Position numbers and translations under genes: made by a program. The notes under the pieces are model-generated. The model did no database searches. It was not told the origin of the DNA and saw only the letters and a list, made by a program, of their open reading frames with translations. DNA of 64,000 nucleotides. Source: Rhodovastum atsumiense. Its GTDB lineage: Bacteria; Pseudomonadota; Alphaproteobacteria; Acetobacterales; Acetobacteraceae. Shown piece after piece: positions 44,347-52,510 of this stretch. How positions within the stretch are numbered: the stretch's first letter is position 1; every line of letters starts with the position of its first letter. Where the stretch lies: positions 1 to 64,000 of the forward strand of contig NZ_OW485601.1 in NCBI RefSeq assembly GCF_937425535.1. The letters run 5' to 3'.

Positions 44347-45060
44347 GTGGCCGCCATGCTCGTGTTCCTGGGCATCATCGCCGCCATCAGCTTCGGATGG
44401 CTGGCGCGGCAGCGGCTCGCATCCAGGCCATGGCTGGAGGAAGGCATCCCGGACGAGGGCAGCGGCGCCGTGCGCCTGCCGGCCGCGAAGCTCGGCCTGG
44501 GTGTGTTCCTCGCCGTGGCCGGATCGCTGTTCGCGTTGCTGATCAGCGCCTATGTGCTGCGCACGGAGGTGGCGGCGCCCGATGGCAGCGGTCTGCTTCT
44601 GCTGTCGGCGCCCCGGCTGCTGTGGTTCAACACAGGCGTGCTTGCCACCGGCAGCGTTGCCCTGCACCTGGCCCAGGCCGCGGCGCGCCGGGGCCACAGG
44701 GCCGGCCTGCGCGATGGGTTGCTGGCCGGCGGGCTGGCGGCCCTGACCTTCGTAGCGGGACAGGTGCTGGTATGGCGGCAACTCGCGGAGGCCGGATATT
44801 TCCTGACGACCAGCCCGGCCAGTTCCTTCTTCTACCTGATCACCGGCCTGCACGGGCTGCACGTGCTGGGCGGCGTGGCGGCCCTGGCCCGGACCACCGC
44901 CCGGCTGCGGCACGGCGTGCCCACGGAAAGCCTGTGCCTGGGCGTGGAGCTTTGCGCCCTCTACTGGCACTTCCTGCTGCTGGCCTGGGTGGTCCTGTTC
45001 GCCGTGCTGATGGGCTGGGCCGGCAATGTCCTCGATGTCTGCCGTGCCTGGCTTGGCTGA
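44347..45060 (+). CDS. Cytochrome c oxidase subunit III-like protein (first of two)
   Basis: 237 residues, about six hydrophobic helices, with the subunit III marks 'SSFFYLITGLHGLHVLGGVAAL' and 'ALYWHFLLLAWVVLFAVLM'. N-terminal 'AMLVFLGIIAAISFGWLARQRL' adds a helix. The GTG at 44347 is chosen because GGGAAG lies 8 bp upstream; ATG at 44356 is possible. Bradyrhizobium coxO/coxP also show two tandem subunit III-related genes. Compared with the next gene, this one is more divergent and shares only the last helices well. Confidence 0.85.
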   Translation: MAAMLVFLGIIAAISFGWLARQRLASRPWLEEGIPDEGSGAVRLPAAKLGLGVFLAVAGSLFALLISAYVLRTEVAAPDGSGLLLLSAPRLLWFNTGVLATGSVALHLAQAAARRGHRAGLRDGLLAGGLAALTFVAGQVLVWRQLAEAGYFLTTSPASSFFYLITGLHGLHVLGGVAALARTTARLRHGVPTESLCLGVELCALYWHFLLLAWVVLFAVLMGWAGNVLDVCRAWLG

Positions 45061-45081
45061 TGCCGCAGCGGGGACCGACGC

Positions 45082-45819
45082 ATGCGCGAGGGAACGATGG
45101 ACGATTCCACACTGCCGAACACACCGGACGCCCTGGCGCGCCCCGGACGCTGGCAAGGCGTCGCCGGCGACTGGGCCTCCGACCAGCGGGCGTTCCGGAC
45201 CGCGTCCTGGGGCAAGGTCATGATGTGGATCTTCCTCCTGAGCGACACCTTCATCTTCAGTTGCTTTCTGCTGTCGTACATGACGGTGCGGATGTCCACC
45301 ACCGAGCCCTGGCCCAATCCCAGCGAGGTCTTCGCGCTGCGGATCGGCGGCCAGGAGATCCCGCTGATCCTGATCGCCATCATGACCTTCGTCCTGATCA
45401 GCAGCAGTGGCACCATGGCCATGGCGGTCAACTACGCCTATCGGCGCGACCGGGTGCGGACGGTGATCCTGATGCTGCTGACGGCCGCCTTCGGCGCCAC
45501 CTTCGTCGGCATGCAGGCCTTCGAGTGGACCAAGCTGATCACCGAGGGCGTCCGCCCCTGGGGCAATCCCTGGGGTGCCTTCCAGTTCGGATCAAGCTTC
45601 TTCATGATAACCGGATTCCACGGCACGCACGTCACCATCGGCGTGATCTTCCTGATCCTGATCGCGCGCAAGGTCTGGCGGGGCGACTTCGACCAGGGCC
45701 GCAAGGGCTTCTTCACCAGCCGGTCCGGACGCTACGAGATCGTCGAGATCACCGGCCTCTACTGGCACTTCGTCGATCTGGTCTGGGTCTTCATCTTCGC
45801 GCTGTTCTATCTTTGGTAA
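45082..45819 (+). CDS. Cytochrome c oxidase subunit III (second of two)
   Basis: 245 residues (or 240 from ATG 45097, which has a GAGG 6 bp upstream). Hydrophobic helices start with 'VMMWIFLLSDTFIFSCFLLSYM'. Conserved motifs are 'FVGMQAFEWTKLI', 'FGSSFFMITGFHGTHVTIGVIFL' and 'YWHFVDLVWVFIFALFYLW', all standard for subunit III. It stabilises subunit I and helps proton uptake in aa3 oxidases. It follows the first subunit III gene by 21 bp and precedes subunit IV by 11 bp. Confidence 0.92.
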   Translation: MREGTMDDSTLPNTPDALARPGRWQGVAGDWASDQRAFRTASWGKVMMWIFLLSDTFIFSCFLLSYMTVRMSTTEPWPNPSEVFALRIGGQEIPLILIAIMTFVLISSSGTMAMAVNYAYRRDRVRTVILMLLTAAFGATFVGMQAFEWTKLITEGVRPWGNPWGAFQFGSSFFMITGFHGTHVTIGVIFLILIARKVWRGDFDQGRKGFFTSRSGRYEIVEITGLYWHFVDLVWVFIFALFYLW

Positions 45820-45830
45820 GGGGCACGACC

Positions 45831-46154
45831 ATGGCGCAGGCCGAGGCGCAGCAGCATCCGATCCGGCTCTACCTCATCGTCTGGGGCTGGCTGTTCGTGC
45901 TCAGCACCTGTTCCTACCTGGTCGATTATTTCGGATTCCAAGGCTATCTCCGCTGGTTCCTGATCCTGCTGTTCATGATCGTGAAGGCGGGCCTGATCGT
46001 GGCGGTGTTCATGCACATGGCCTGGGAACGGCTCGCCCTGGTCTATGCGATCCTGGTGCCGCCACTGGTCCTGCTGGTGTTCGTGGGCATCATGGCCTTC
46101 GAGTCGGACTACACCCGCTTTACCCGGCTGGCGTTCTTCGCGATGGGACAATAG
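45831..46154 (+). CDS. Cytochrome c oxidase subunit IV family protein
   Basis: 107 residues, three membrane helices: 'LYLIVWGWLFVLSTCSYLVDYF', 'WFLILLFMIVKAGLIVAVFMHMAWE' (with the family's K..L...FMH motif) and 'AILVPPLVLLVFVGIMAFE'. It belongs to the prokaryotic caa3/aa3 subunit IV family, a small accessory subunit. Last gene of the oxidase operon; hairpin array copy 3 follows 6 bp after its stop. Confidence 0.9.
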   Translation: MAQAEAQQHPIRLYLIVWGWLFVLSTCSYLVDYFGFQGYLRWFLILLFMIVKAGLIVAVFMHMAWERLALVYAILVPPLVLLVFVGIMAFESDYTRFTRLAFFAMGQ

Positions 46155-46160
46155 GAAAAG

Positions 46161-46293
46161 ACAAGGGCTTTGCCCTTAACCCGGCAGGGGCCACAAGGCC
46201 CCCGCGGCCCAAGAATGGGATCCAAGGGCCTATGGCCCTTGGTGGAGGTCCAGGAGGCAAAGCCTCCTGGTAGGGTGCGGGGCAAGGCCCCGC
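46161..46293. repeat. REP-like hairpin array, copy 3 (after the oxidase operon)
   Basis: Five hairpins: AAGGGC/GCCCTT, GGGGCC/GGCCCC, CCAAGGGC/GCCCTTGG, CCAGGAGGC/GCCTCCTGG and CGGGGC/GCCCCG. The stretch 'GGGATCCAAGGGC...TTGGTGGAGGTCCAGGAGGC' is nearly identical to the left half of copy 2. It fills the gap between two convergent operons and probably acts as a bidirectional terminator or mRNA 3'-end stabiliser. Confidence 0.82.
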
Positions 46294-46295
46294 CG

Positions 46296-47915
46296 TCACG
46301 GCCTGAGAGTGATTCCGGTAAACGGCGTGCCTCCCAGCACATGCACCTTGTAGCCGACCACATTGCTGCGCACCGCTGAAAACGCCGGGGTGTCAGCGAA
46401 CAGCACGGCGGGAACGTCTTCGGCGAAAACCTCCTGCGCCTGTTGGTACAGCTTCGTCCGCTCGACTGGATCGCTGACCACGTTGGCGCGGGAGACGAGA
46501 TCGCTGAAGGCGGCGTTGCACCAGCGGCTCCAGTTGCCGGGCCGGGGCTTGCCGCCGGGGCAGGCCCAGTAGCCGTAGACGAGCTGGCTCGGGTCCGGGT
46601 AATCCCAACTGCCGCCCAGCATGCCGACCGGGGCCTCGCTGCTGCGCACCCGGCGCAGGTACTCGCCCCATTCATAGGTCACGATCTCGGCCTGCACGCC
46701 GATCTTCGCCCAGTCGGCCTGGATCATTTCCGCGGCCCGGCGTCCGTTGGGCATGTAGGCGCGCGCCACCGGGATGGCCCAGATCTGAGTGCGGAATCCC
46801 TCCGGATAGCCGGCCTGCACCAGCTTCGCCTTCGCCGCGGCGGGATCGTACGGGCGCGGCCGCACGCCGGGATTGTGCCCCCACAGCACCGGCGGGATCA
46901 GGGCCCCGGTCGGCTCCCCCACCCCCTGGAAGACGCTTGCCACCAGCGATTTCAGGTCGATTGCCATGGCCAGCGCCTCGCGCACCTCCCGCTTGTCGAA
47001 AGGCGGGCGGTCGGAGCGGAAGGCGATATAGCCGATCGAGGCCATCTTCCCGCTCGCGAGCCGCAGTTGCGGATTGGCGCGAATGGCGTCGAAATCGGCC
47101 GGGTTCGGATAGCGGGCGATATGGCATTCGCCAGCCCGCAGCTTGGCCAGCCGCACCGCCGGATCAGGCACGATGGTAAATACGAGGGACTCGACCTGGG
47201 CAACCCGGTCCGGCAGCCTGGCCTGTTTCGCCCAATGCTGCGGGAAGGCGCGGAAGCGCAGATCGGTGTCGCGCTGGTAGCGCACGAAGGAGAACGCGCC
47301 AGTGCCGATCGGCTCGCTGTCCAGCCGCTCCGGCGTGCCCGCCGCCAGCAACTTCTCCGCATATTCGGCCGAGAAGATGGCGAAGGACTGCATCGACAGG
47401 ATGCCGAGCAGGGAGGCTACCGGTTCCTTGAGGTCGAAGCGGACGGTGTGATCATCCACCGCGACCACGGCGTTGACGCGGTCGCGCAGCAGCGAATCCC
47501 ATTCGTCGTAGCTGAGGCCGCCGATACGATGGAACGGATGGTTGGGGTCCAGCATGCGGTTGAAGCTGAACACCACGTCGGTGGCCGTGAGATCGCGTGT
47601 CGGCGTGAATGACTTGTTGGCGTGGAACTTCACGCCGCGGCGCAGATGGAACGTCACCGACAGCCCGTCCGGTGCCGTGCTCCAGGATTCTGCCAGGGCC
47701 GGCTGAATGACCGAGCCGCCGCGCTCGGTCTCGACCAGTTCGTCGTAGATCTGCGCACCGACATCGAAGACGGTGTTGGCGGTCGAAAGCTGCGGGTTCA
47801 GCACCGCCGGACTCGCCTCGGTGCAGACCACCAGCGTGCTGGCGGCCCGGGCGGCGGGCGCTGCCAGCCCGAGCGCGAGACCGGCCGCGGCAGCCAGCGA
47901 AATGCGACGGATCAT
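46296..47915 (-). CDS. ABC transporter substrate-binding protein, family 5 (peptide/opine type)
   Basis: 539 residues with a signal peptide (MIRRISLAAAAGLALGLAAP...ARA). The family 5 pattern includes 'LNPQLSTANTVFDVGAQIYDELVE', 'PALAESWSTAPDGLSVTFHLRRGVKFH', 'LTATDVVFSFNRMLDP', 'GTGAFSFVRYQRDTDL' and 'REALAMAIDLKSLV'. Such proteins deliver oligopeptides, dipeptides, opines or nickel to Dpp/Opp permeases. No Dpp/Opp permease or ATPase is in the window, so the cognate transporter is elsewhere. It is the last gene of the minus-strand operon, overlapping the M20 peptidase gene by 4 bp. Confidence 0.92.
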   Translation of the reverse strand: MIRRISLAAAAGLALGLAAPAARAASTLVVCTEASPAVLNPQLSTANTVFDVGAQIYDELVETERGGSVIQPALAESWSTAPDGLSVTFHLRRGVKFHANKSFTPTRDLTATDVVFSFNRMLDPNHPFHRIGGLSYDEWDSLLRDRVNAVVAVDDHTVRFDLKEPVASLLGILSMQSFAIFSAEYAEKLLAAGTPERLDSEPIGTGAFSFVRYQRDTDLRFRAFPQHWAKQARLPDRVAQVESLVFTIVPDPAVRLAKLRAGECHIARYPNPADFDAIRANPQLRLASGKMASIGYIAFRSDRPPFDKREVREALAMAIDLKSLVASVFQGVGEPTGALIPPVLWGHNPGVRPRPYDPAAAKAKLVQAGYPEGFRTQIWAIPVARAYMPNGRRAAEMIQADWAKIGVQAEIVTYEWGEYLRRVRSSEAPVGMLGGSWDYPDPSQLVYGYWACPGGKPRPGNWSRWCNAAFSDLVSRANVVSDPVERTKLYQQAQEVFAEDVPAVLFADTPAFSAVRSNVVGYKVHVLGGTPFTGITLRP

Positions 47916-49330
47916 GCGCCCCCCTCCCCGGCATAGGCGGCGGCGAGTTCCGGCAGCAACAGCGTCCAGGCAGCCATGCCTTCGTCGAAGGAGGACAGCC
48001 GGAAGAACTCGTTGGGCGCGTGCACGCCGGAATCGGAAATGGCGTAGGAGACCATCACCGTTTCCATTCCAAGATGCTCTTTGATCAGCGACGAGATCGG
48101 CAGGGTCCCGCCGACGCCGACATGCAGCGGGCGCTCTCCGTGCAGGGCCAGCATCATGCGCTCGACGGCCAGCAGCGCCGGATGGTCGTCGGGCAGCGCA
48201 TAGGCGCGGGCACCGCCGGCTCCGCGTCGCACGGTCAGACGGGCGTAAGGCGGGCACTGCGCCTGCAGATGCCGCTCCACCGCCGCTGCCACCACCTGCG
48301 GATCCTGGCCGATGCCCAGGCGGCAGGTGATCTTGGCGCTGGCGGTATGCGGCAGCACCGTCTTGGTGCCGGGCCCGCTATAGCCGGAGGTGATGCCGTT
48401 GATCTCCAGCGTCGGGCGCAGCCACATCGCCTCCAGCATATTCACGCCACGTTCCACCGCCCCCGGCAGGGCGCCGATCTCGCCGAGAAACCCCGCCTCG
48501 TCGAAATCGATCGCGGCGATGGCGGCACGGTCCTGCGGCCCTGGCGGACGCAACCCTTCGAAGAAGCCGGCGACGGCAACGCGGCGGTCGGCATCGTGCA
48601 GACTGGCGACCATCTGGCAGAGAACCGTGGCGGCATTGGCCACCGCCCCGCCGTAGCGGCCCGAATGCAGGTCCTCGTTGGCCGTCTCGACGGTGAATTC
48701 CAGCGCGCAGAGACCGCGGCTGTTGGTATTGACGCTGACCAGATCGGGCCGCCAGCGGCTGCCATCGGCCGAGATCAGCACATCGGCACGCAGCAACGCG
48801 GCATGGCGCTGCAGGATGGTGGCGAGCGAACGGCTGCCGACCTCCTCCTCGCCTTCCAGCAGCAGCCGGACATTGACCGGCAGCCGGCCCTCGGTCGCCA
48901 GCACCGCCTCGATGGCGGCGAGCGCGGTCCACAGCGGCCCCTTGTCGTCCGAAGCACCGCGGCAATAGACACGCCCGTCGCGGATGGTTGGCTCGAACGG
49001 CGGCGATCGCCACAAATCCAGCGGGTCGGGCGGCTGCACGTCGTAATGGCCGTAGACCAGGATGGTGGGGGCGCCGGGAGCGCCGAGCCATTCGGCATAG
49101 ACCGCCGGATTGCCGCCTTCCTCGATCAGCCGCGCCCCTTGCAGGCCGATGCGCGTGACATGATCGCGCAGGAAGGCCGCGGCCTCGGCGACCGCCCCCG
49201 CGCAGGCGGGATCAGTGCTGACGCTGGGGATACGCATCAGCGCCAGCATCTGCTGCAGCAGGCGGTCGCGGTGGACCGCCAGCCACGACTGCGCCGCGGC
49301 AGAGGACCGCGGCGCCTGCTGCACGGTCAC
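47912..49330 (-). CDS. M20 family metallopeptidase (dipeptidase)
   Basis: 472 residues starting at GTG. Dinuclear zinc site motifs are 'ILVYGHYDVQPPDPLDLW' (His, Asp), 'YCRGASDDKGPLWTALAAIEA' (bridging Asp), and 'LLLEGEEEVGSRSL' (catalytic Glu-Glu). The dimerisation insert includes 'SRGLCALEFTVETANEDLHSGRYGG' and the late His in 'VSYAISDSGVHAPNEFF'. The protein belongs to the CNDP/DUG1/PepV-like branch that cleaves dipeptides or N-acyl amino acids. It overlaps the RidA gene by 4 bp (GTGA) and the binding-protein gene by 4 bp, so its substrate should belong to this catabolic operon. Confidence 0.93.
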   Translation of the reverse strand: MTVQQAPRSSAAAQSWLAVHRDRLLQQMLALMRIPSVSTDPACAGAVAEAAAFLRDHVTRIGLQGARLIEEGGNPAVYAEWLGAPGAPTILVYGHYDVQPPDPLDLWRSPPFEPTIRDGRVYCRGASDDKGPLWTALAAIEAVLATEGRLPVNVRLLLEGEEEVGSRSLATILQRHAALLRADVLISADGSRWRPDLVSVNTNSRGLCALEFTVETANEDLHSGRYGGAVANAATVLCQMVASLHDADRRVAVAGFFEGLRPPGPQDRAAIAAIDFDEAGFLGEIGALPGAVERGVNMLEAMWLRPTLEINGITSGYSGPGTKTVLPHTASAKITCRLGIGQDPQVVAAAVERHLQAQCPPYARLTVRRGAGGARAYALPDDHPALLAVERMMLALHGERPLHVGVGGTLPISSLIKEHLGMETVMVSYAISDSGVHAPNEFFRLSSFDEGMAAWTLLLPELAAAYAGEGGA

Positions 49331-49671
49331 CGCGCCGCCGTGAACACGACTTCCAGCAGCGTGTCCTTGCTGCCGAGATCGGCGACGCCAATGGTCGCAC
49401 GGGTCGGCAGATGCTCGCCGAAGAAGGCGACCCAGGCCTCGTTCATCTCCTTCTTCAGCCCCAGGTCAGTGACGTAGATGGTGGCCGCCAGCACCTTGTC
49501 GCGGCCGCTGCCGAACGGGGCGAGAATGGCCTCGAGCCGCTGCAGCACCTGCTCGGTCTGCCCCTTCATGCCGACGCTGCGGTCCTCGGCGACCAGCCCG
49601 CCGACATGCAGCACGCCGTTATATTCCACCACGCGGTGCATGATCGGCGTGCGGCCGTGTCGTTCGATCAT
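49327..49671 (-). CDS. RidA family protein (second copy, in catabolic operon)
   Basis: 114 residues of the Rid family: 'HRVVEYNGVLHVGGLVAED', 'KGQTEQVLQRLEAILAPFG', 'VLAATIYVTDLGLKKEMNEAWVAFF' and 'PTRATIGVADLGSKDTLLEVVFTAA' with the substrate-binding Arg. RidA-type enzymes hydrolyse imines/enamines released by flavin amine oxidases. The ATG (49671) follows the TAA of the upstream oxidoreductase directly, and AGGAGATTTTG serves as ribosome-binding site inside that gene's end. Position between imine-forming oxidoreductases and a peptidase strongly supports a pathway role. Confidence 0.93.
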   Translation of the reverse strand: MIERHGRTPIMHRVVEYNGVLHVGGLVAEDRSVGMKGQTEQVLQRLEAILAPFGSGRDKVLAATIYVTDLGLKKEMNEAWVAFFGEHLPTRATIGVADLGSKDTLLEVVFTAAR

Positions 49672-50829
49672 TTACAAAATCTCCTGGTTGGAAGGGGTCA
49701 TGCCGGCCGAATCCCCGAAAGCGGCGAAACGGCGGACCGAAAACGGGGCGATCGGCAGGGAGGCGGTGCCGGTCTCCACCAGCTCGGCCAGCAACTGGCC
49801 GACGATGGGGCCAAGCTGGAAGCCGTGTGCGGAGAAACCGAAGGCGTGGAAGGCACCTTCCTCGGTGCTGCTCGGGCCGATCACCGGCATGTCGTCGGGC
49901 AGGCGCGATTCGATGCCGGACCAACTGCGCACCACCACCGCATCGCGCATCACCGGAAACAGCGAGGCCACGGTCGCAGCGCTCTCGTGCAGCTTGCGGA
50001 AATCGACCGAGGAGGTCTCGCGGTCCAGATAGGGAATGCCGCGATAGCCGCCGCCGATCATCACCGTCCGGTTCGGCATCTGCTTGAAGGACAGCTTGCG
50101 CTCCACGCCGATCACCACCGGCTCGACGAAAGGCGGCAGCGGCGCGGTCACCATCATCATCGGCGCGATCGGTTCCAGCGGCACCGTCTCGCCCAGCGCC
50201 GCCGCCACCTCCGCGCCCCAGGCACCGCCGCAGTTCAGCAGCACCGCGGCTTCCACCGGGCCAGCGGTGCTTGCCACCTGCCACCGCCCGGCCACGCGGC
50301 GGAAGCCGGTGGCGCGCGTGCCTTCCAGCACGGTGGCGCCGGCGCGGATCGCCGCGGCACGGAAGGCCATGGTGGTGTGATAGGGACTGGCGAAACCGTC
50401 CTCGCGCGAGACCAGCCCGCCCAGGCAACCCGGCGCCAGCGCCGGCAACAGCGCGTACAGCTCCTCCGGGCCGATCAGTTCCTCATGCGTGTAGCCATGC
50501 GCCGCCATCTCCGCGGCACGGTCGCGCAGGCGGGCGAGCCCGGCCTCGGTCTCCGCCACCGCGACCTGGCCGCTGACCTGAAAACCACAGTCCTCGCCGA
50601 CCAGATCGGCGATATGGTGCCAGATGCGCATGGAGGCGCAAGAGAGCGGCACCTCCGGCAGCACGCGCAGCAGCCGCCGCACCCCGCCCGCGTTCACGCC
50701 CGAGGCATGGCGGCCGGCGCTTTCCTTCTCCAGCAGGATCACGCGGCGGCCGCGCCGGGCCAGATGCAGGGCGGCGGAGCAGCCGTGCAGGCCGCCCCCC
50801 ACCACCACCGCATCCGCCGTCAGGCTCAC
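49672..50829 (-). CDS. FAD-dependent oxidoreductase, DAO type (opine/amino-acid oxidase beta subunit 1)
   Basis: 385 residues from GTG 50829. N-terminal 'AVVVGGGLHGCSAALHLARRG' binds FAD, followed by 'GRHASGVNAGGVRRLLR', 'CGGAWGAEVAAALGE' and the C-terminal 'GIESRLPDDMPVIGPSS' and 'AFGFSAHGFQLGPIVGQLLAELV' typical of DAO/SoxB/OoxB proteins. The 'SRPLPD' and 'SGHGF'-type motifs contact flavin and substrate carboxylate. In opine oxidases and D-hydroxyproline dehydrogenases such a beta subunit carries the amine oxidation. It is coupled to the alpha subunit gene by a 4-bp overlap. A second beta-like gene lies at 52494-53603. Confidence 0.9.
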   Translation of the reverse strand: MSLTADAVVVGGGLHGCSAALHLARRGRRVILLEKESAGRHASGVNAGGVRRLLRVLPEVPLSCASMRIWHHIADLVGEDCGFQVSGQVAVAETEAGLARLRDRAAEMAAHGYTHEELIGPEELYALLPALAPGCLGGLVSREDGFASPYHTTMAFRAAAIRAGATVLEGTRATGFRRVAGRWQVASTAGPVEAAVLLNCGGAWGAEVAAALGETVPLEPIAPMMMVTAPLPPFVEPVVIGVERKLSFKQMPNRTVMIGGGYRGIPYLDRETSSVDFRKLHESAATVASLFPVMRDAVVVRSWSGIESRLPDDMPVIGPSSTEEGAFHAFGFSAHGFQLGPIVGQLLAELVETGTASLPIAPFSVRRFAAFGDSAGMTPSNQEIL

Positions 50830-52223
50830 CGGGGGATGTCCATGGCGGCCAACTCGCCCACGGTGACCGGCTTGAGTGGCGGGCGGATGCGGAAATACCC
50901 GACCTCGTCCATGCCGATGCCGCGCTCGGCGGCGATCAGCGCCGAGACGGTCAGGCCGCACATGCGCCCCTGGCACGGCCCCATGCCGGCGCGCAGGAAG
51001 CTCTTGGCCTGGTTGGGACCAAGGCAGCCGTGCCGCACCACCTCCCGAACCTGACCGGCGGTGATCTCCTCGCAGCGGCAGACCACCACCTCGTCGGCCG
51101 GGGTCAGGATCTCCGCGCGCGGACGGAATATGCGCTCCAGCAAAGGCCGGATCGCCAGATGCGCCGCCAGTTCCCGCCGGTCCGGGGCGGCCCCGGCGTC
51201 ACGCCGCGCCGCGTCGATGCGGCCAAGCTGGTGCAGCACCTCCCAGGCGGCGATCCGTCCGGCATGCTCGGCCGCGAGCGCGCCGCCGATGCCGCCGCCA
51301 TCGCCCGCGACCAGGAAGCCCGGCACGCTGCTGTTGCCCCAGGAATCCAGCACCGGACGGAAACAGCATTGCGCGTCGTCCCAGACATGCTCGCAGCCGA
51401 GCGAACGGGTGACCTGCGTCATCGGCACCACGCCCTCGTGCAGCGCCACCAGCGTCGCCGCGACGCGCCGCGGACCGCCCGGCGTGCGGAAGCTGACCGC
51501 CTGCGCCTCGGTGTCACCCTCGATGCGGATGTCGCTGACCTCGCGGAAGACCGGGATGCCGGCGCGCCACAGCGCCAGCTTCATCTGCACGCCCTTGAGC
51601 AGGTAGCCGCGCGCCACCCGCCCCAGCGCCGCCGGCAGATGCCGCAGCGCCGCCAGTGCATCCGCCCGCGTCGCCGTCTCCAGGATCGCCGCCGGCTTCA
51701 CCCCGGCGCGCAGGCACTGCATCGCCACCACGGAAAGCAGCGGCCCGGAACCAGCCAGCACCAGCCCTTCGGCGGGCAGTACCTGTGCCGATTTCAGCAG
51801 GATCTGCACCGCACCCGCGGTCATCACCCCGGGCAGGGTCCAACCCGGCACCGGCACCGGACGTTCCATCGCACCGGTCGCCAGCACCACCGCACGGCCT
51901 TGCAGCAGTTCCGAACGGCCGCCGCTGGTCACCCAGACCTCGCGCTCGGCCGTCACCTGCCAGACCTGGGTGCCAGGCCGGTAACTGGCGCCGCTGGCGC
52001 GGAAGCGCGCCGCGAGCGTGCCGCCATGGGCGTATTCCGGGCCGAGGATGCGCAGCAGCCCGGCATTGGCCTGCCCGGCCTCGATGGCGCGGTAGATCTG
52101 CCCGCCCGGCGCCGGCTGCTCGTCCAGCACGACGACCTGCGCGCCCTGCTCGGCGAGCAGGCTCGCGGCGGCAAGCCCGGCCGGGCCGGCGCCGATGACG
52201 ATGGCGTCCCAGACGGTGCTCAT
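50826..52223 (-). CDS. NAD(P)/FAD-dependent oxidoreductase with BFD-like [2Fe-2S] domain (opine-oxidase alpha-like)
   Basis: 465 residues. Opening 'AIVIGAGPAGLAAASLLAEQGAQVVVLDEQPAPGGQIYR' is a FAD-binding motif; 'VVLATGAMERPVPVPGWTLPGVMTAGAVQ' and 'LVLAGSGPLLSVVAMQCLRAG' follow. The C terminus carries 'VVVCRCEEITAGQVREVV' and 'GMGPCQGRMCG', giving the C-x-C...C-x4-C pattern of a BFD-like [2Fe-2S] domain. This is the domain order of OoxA/HcnB alpha subunits, which pass electrons from the beta subunit to the respiratory chain. It overlaps the small ferredoxin gene by 4 bp at 52220-52223. Confidence 0.92.
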   Translation of the reverse strand: MSTVWDAIVIGAGPAGLAAASLLAEQGAQVVVLDEQPAPGGQIYRAIEAGQANAGLLRILGPEYAHGGTLAARFRASGASYRPGTQVWQVTAEREVWVTSGGRSELLQGRAVVLATGAMERPVPVPGWTLPGVMTAGAVQILLKSAQVLPAEGLVLAGSGPLLSVVAMQCLRAGVKPAAILETATRADALAALRHLPAALGRVARGYLLKGVQMKLALWRAGIPVFREVSDIRIEGDTEAQAVSFRTPGGPRRVAATLVALHEGVVPMTQVTRSLGCEHVWDDAQCCFRPVLDSWGNSSVPGFLVAGDGGGIGGALAAEHAGRIAAWEVLHQLGRIDAARRDAGAAPDRRELAAHLAIRPLLERIFRPRAEILTPADEVVVCRCEEITAGQVREVVRHGCLGPNQAKSFLRAGMGPCQGRMCGLTVSALIAAERGIGMDEVGYFRIRPPLKPVTVGELAAMDIPR

Positions 52224-52510
52224 GCCAGGCCTCGCGCGCCGTGCTGGCGCCGCACCTGCATCCCCTCGGCGACCGGGGTCTGGCAGGACTGGCGGTTGGC
52301 CACGCCGTCGATCTCGACGAGGCAGTCGAAGCACACGCCCATCATGCAATGCGGGGCGCGCGGGGCACCGCTCACCGGGGTCTCGCGGAAGACGCCGATC
52401 CCGGCCGCCAGCAGGGCCGCCGCGACGGTCTCCCCGGGCCGGGCGGCGATGCTCTGCCCCTCGAAGGTGAAGCGCAGCGTCGCCTGCGCCGGATCAAGCC
52501 GCTTGAACAT
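52220..52510 (-). CDS. Small (2Fe-2S)-binding protein (opine-oxidase gamma-like)
   Basis: 96 residues of the HcnA/OoxC-type ferredoxin domain. Four cysteines, C55, C60, C63 and C76, in 'HCMMGVCFDCLVEIDG' and 'RQSCQTPV' give the C-x4-C-x2-C-x12-C spacing of plant-type clusters. It should be the gamma subunit linking alpha and beta flavoproteins. The ATG at 52510 lies inside the end of the DAO gene (17-bp overlap). Confidence 0.92.
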   Translation of the reverse strand: MFKRLDPAQATLRFTFEGQSIAARPGETVAAALLAAGIGVFRETPVSGAPRAPHCMMGVCFDCLVEIDGVANRQSCQTPVAEGMQVRRQHGARGLA

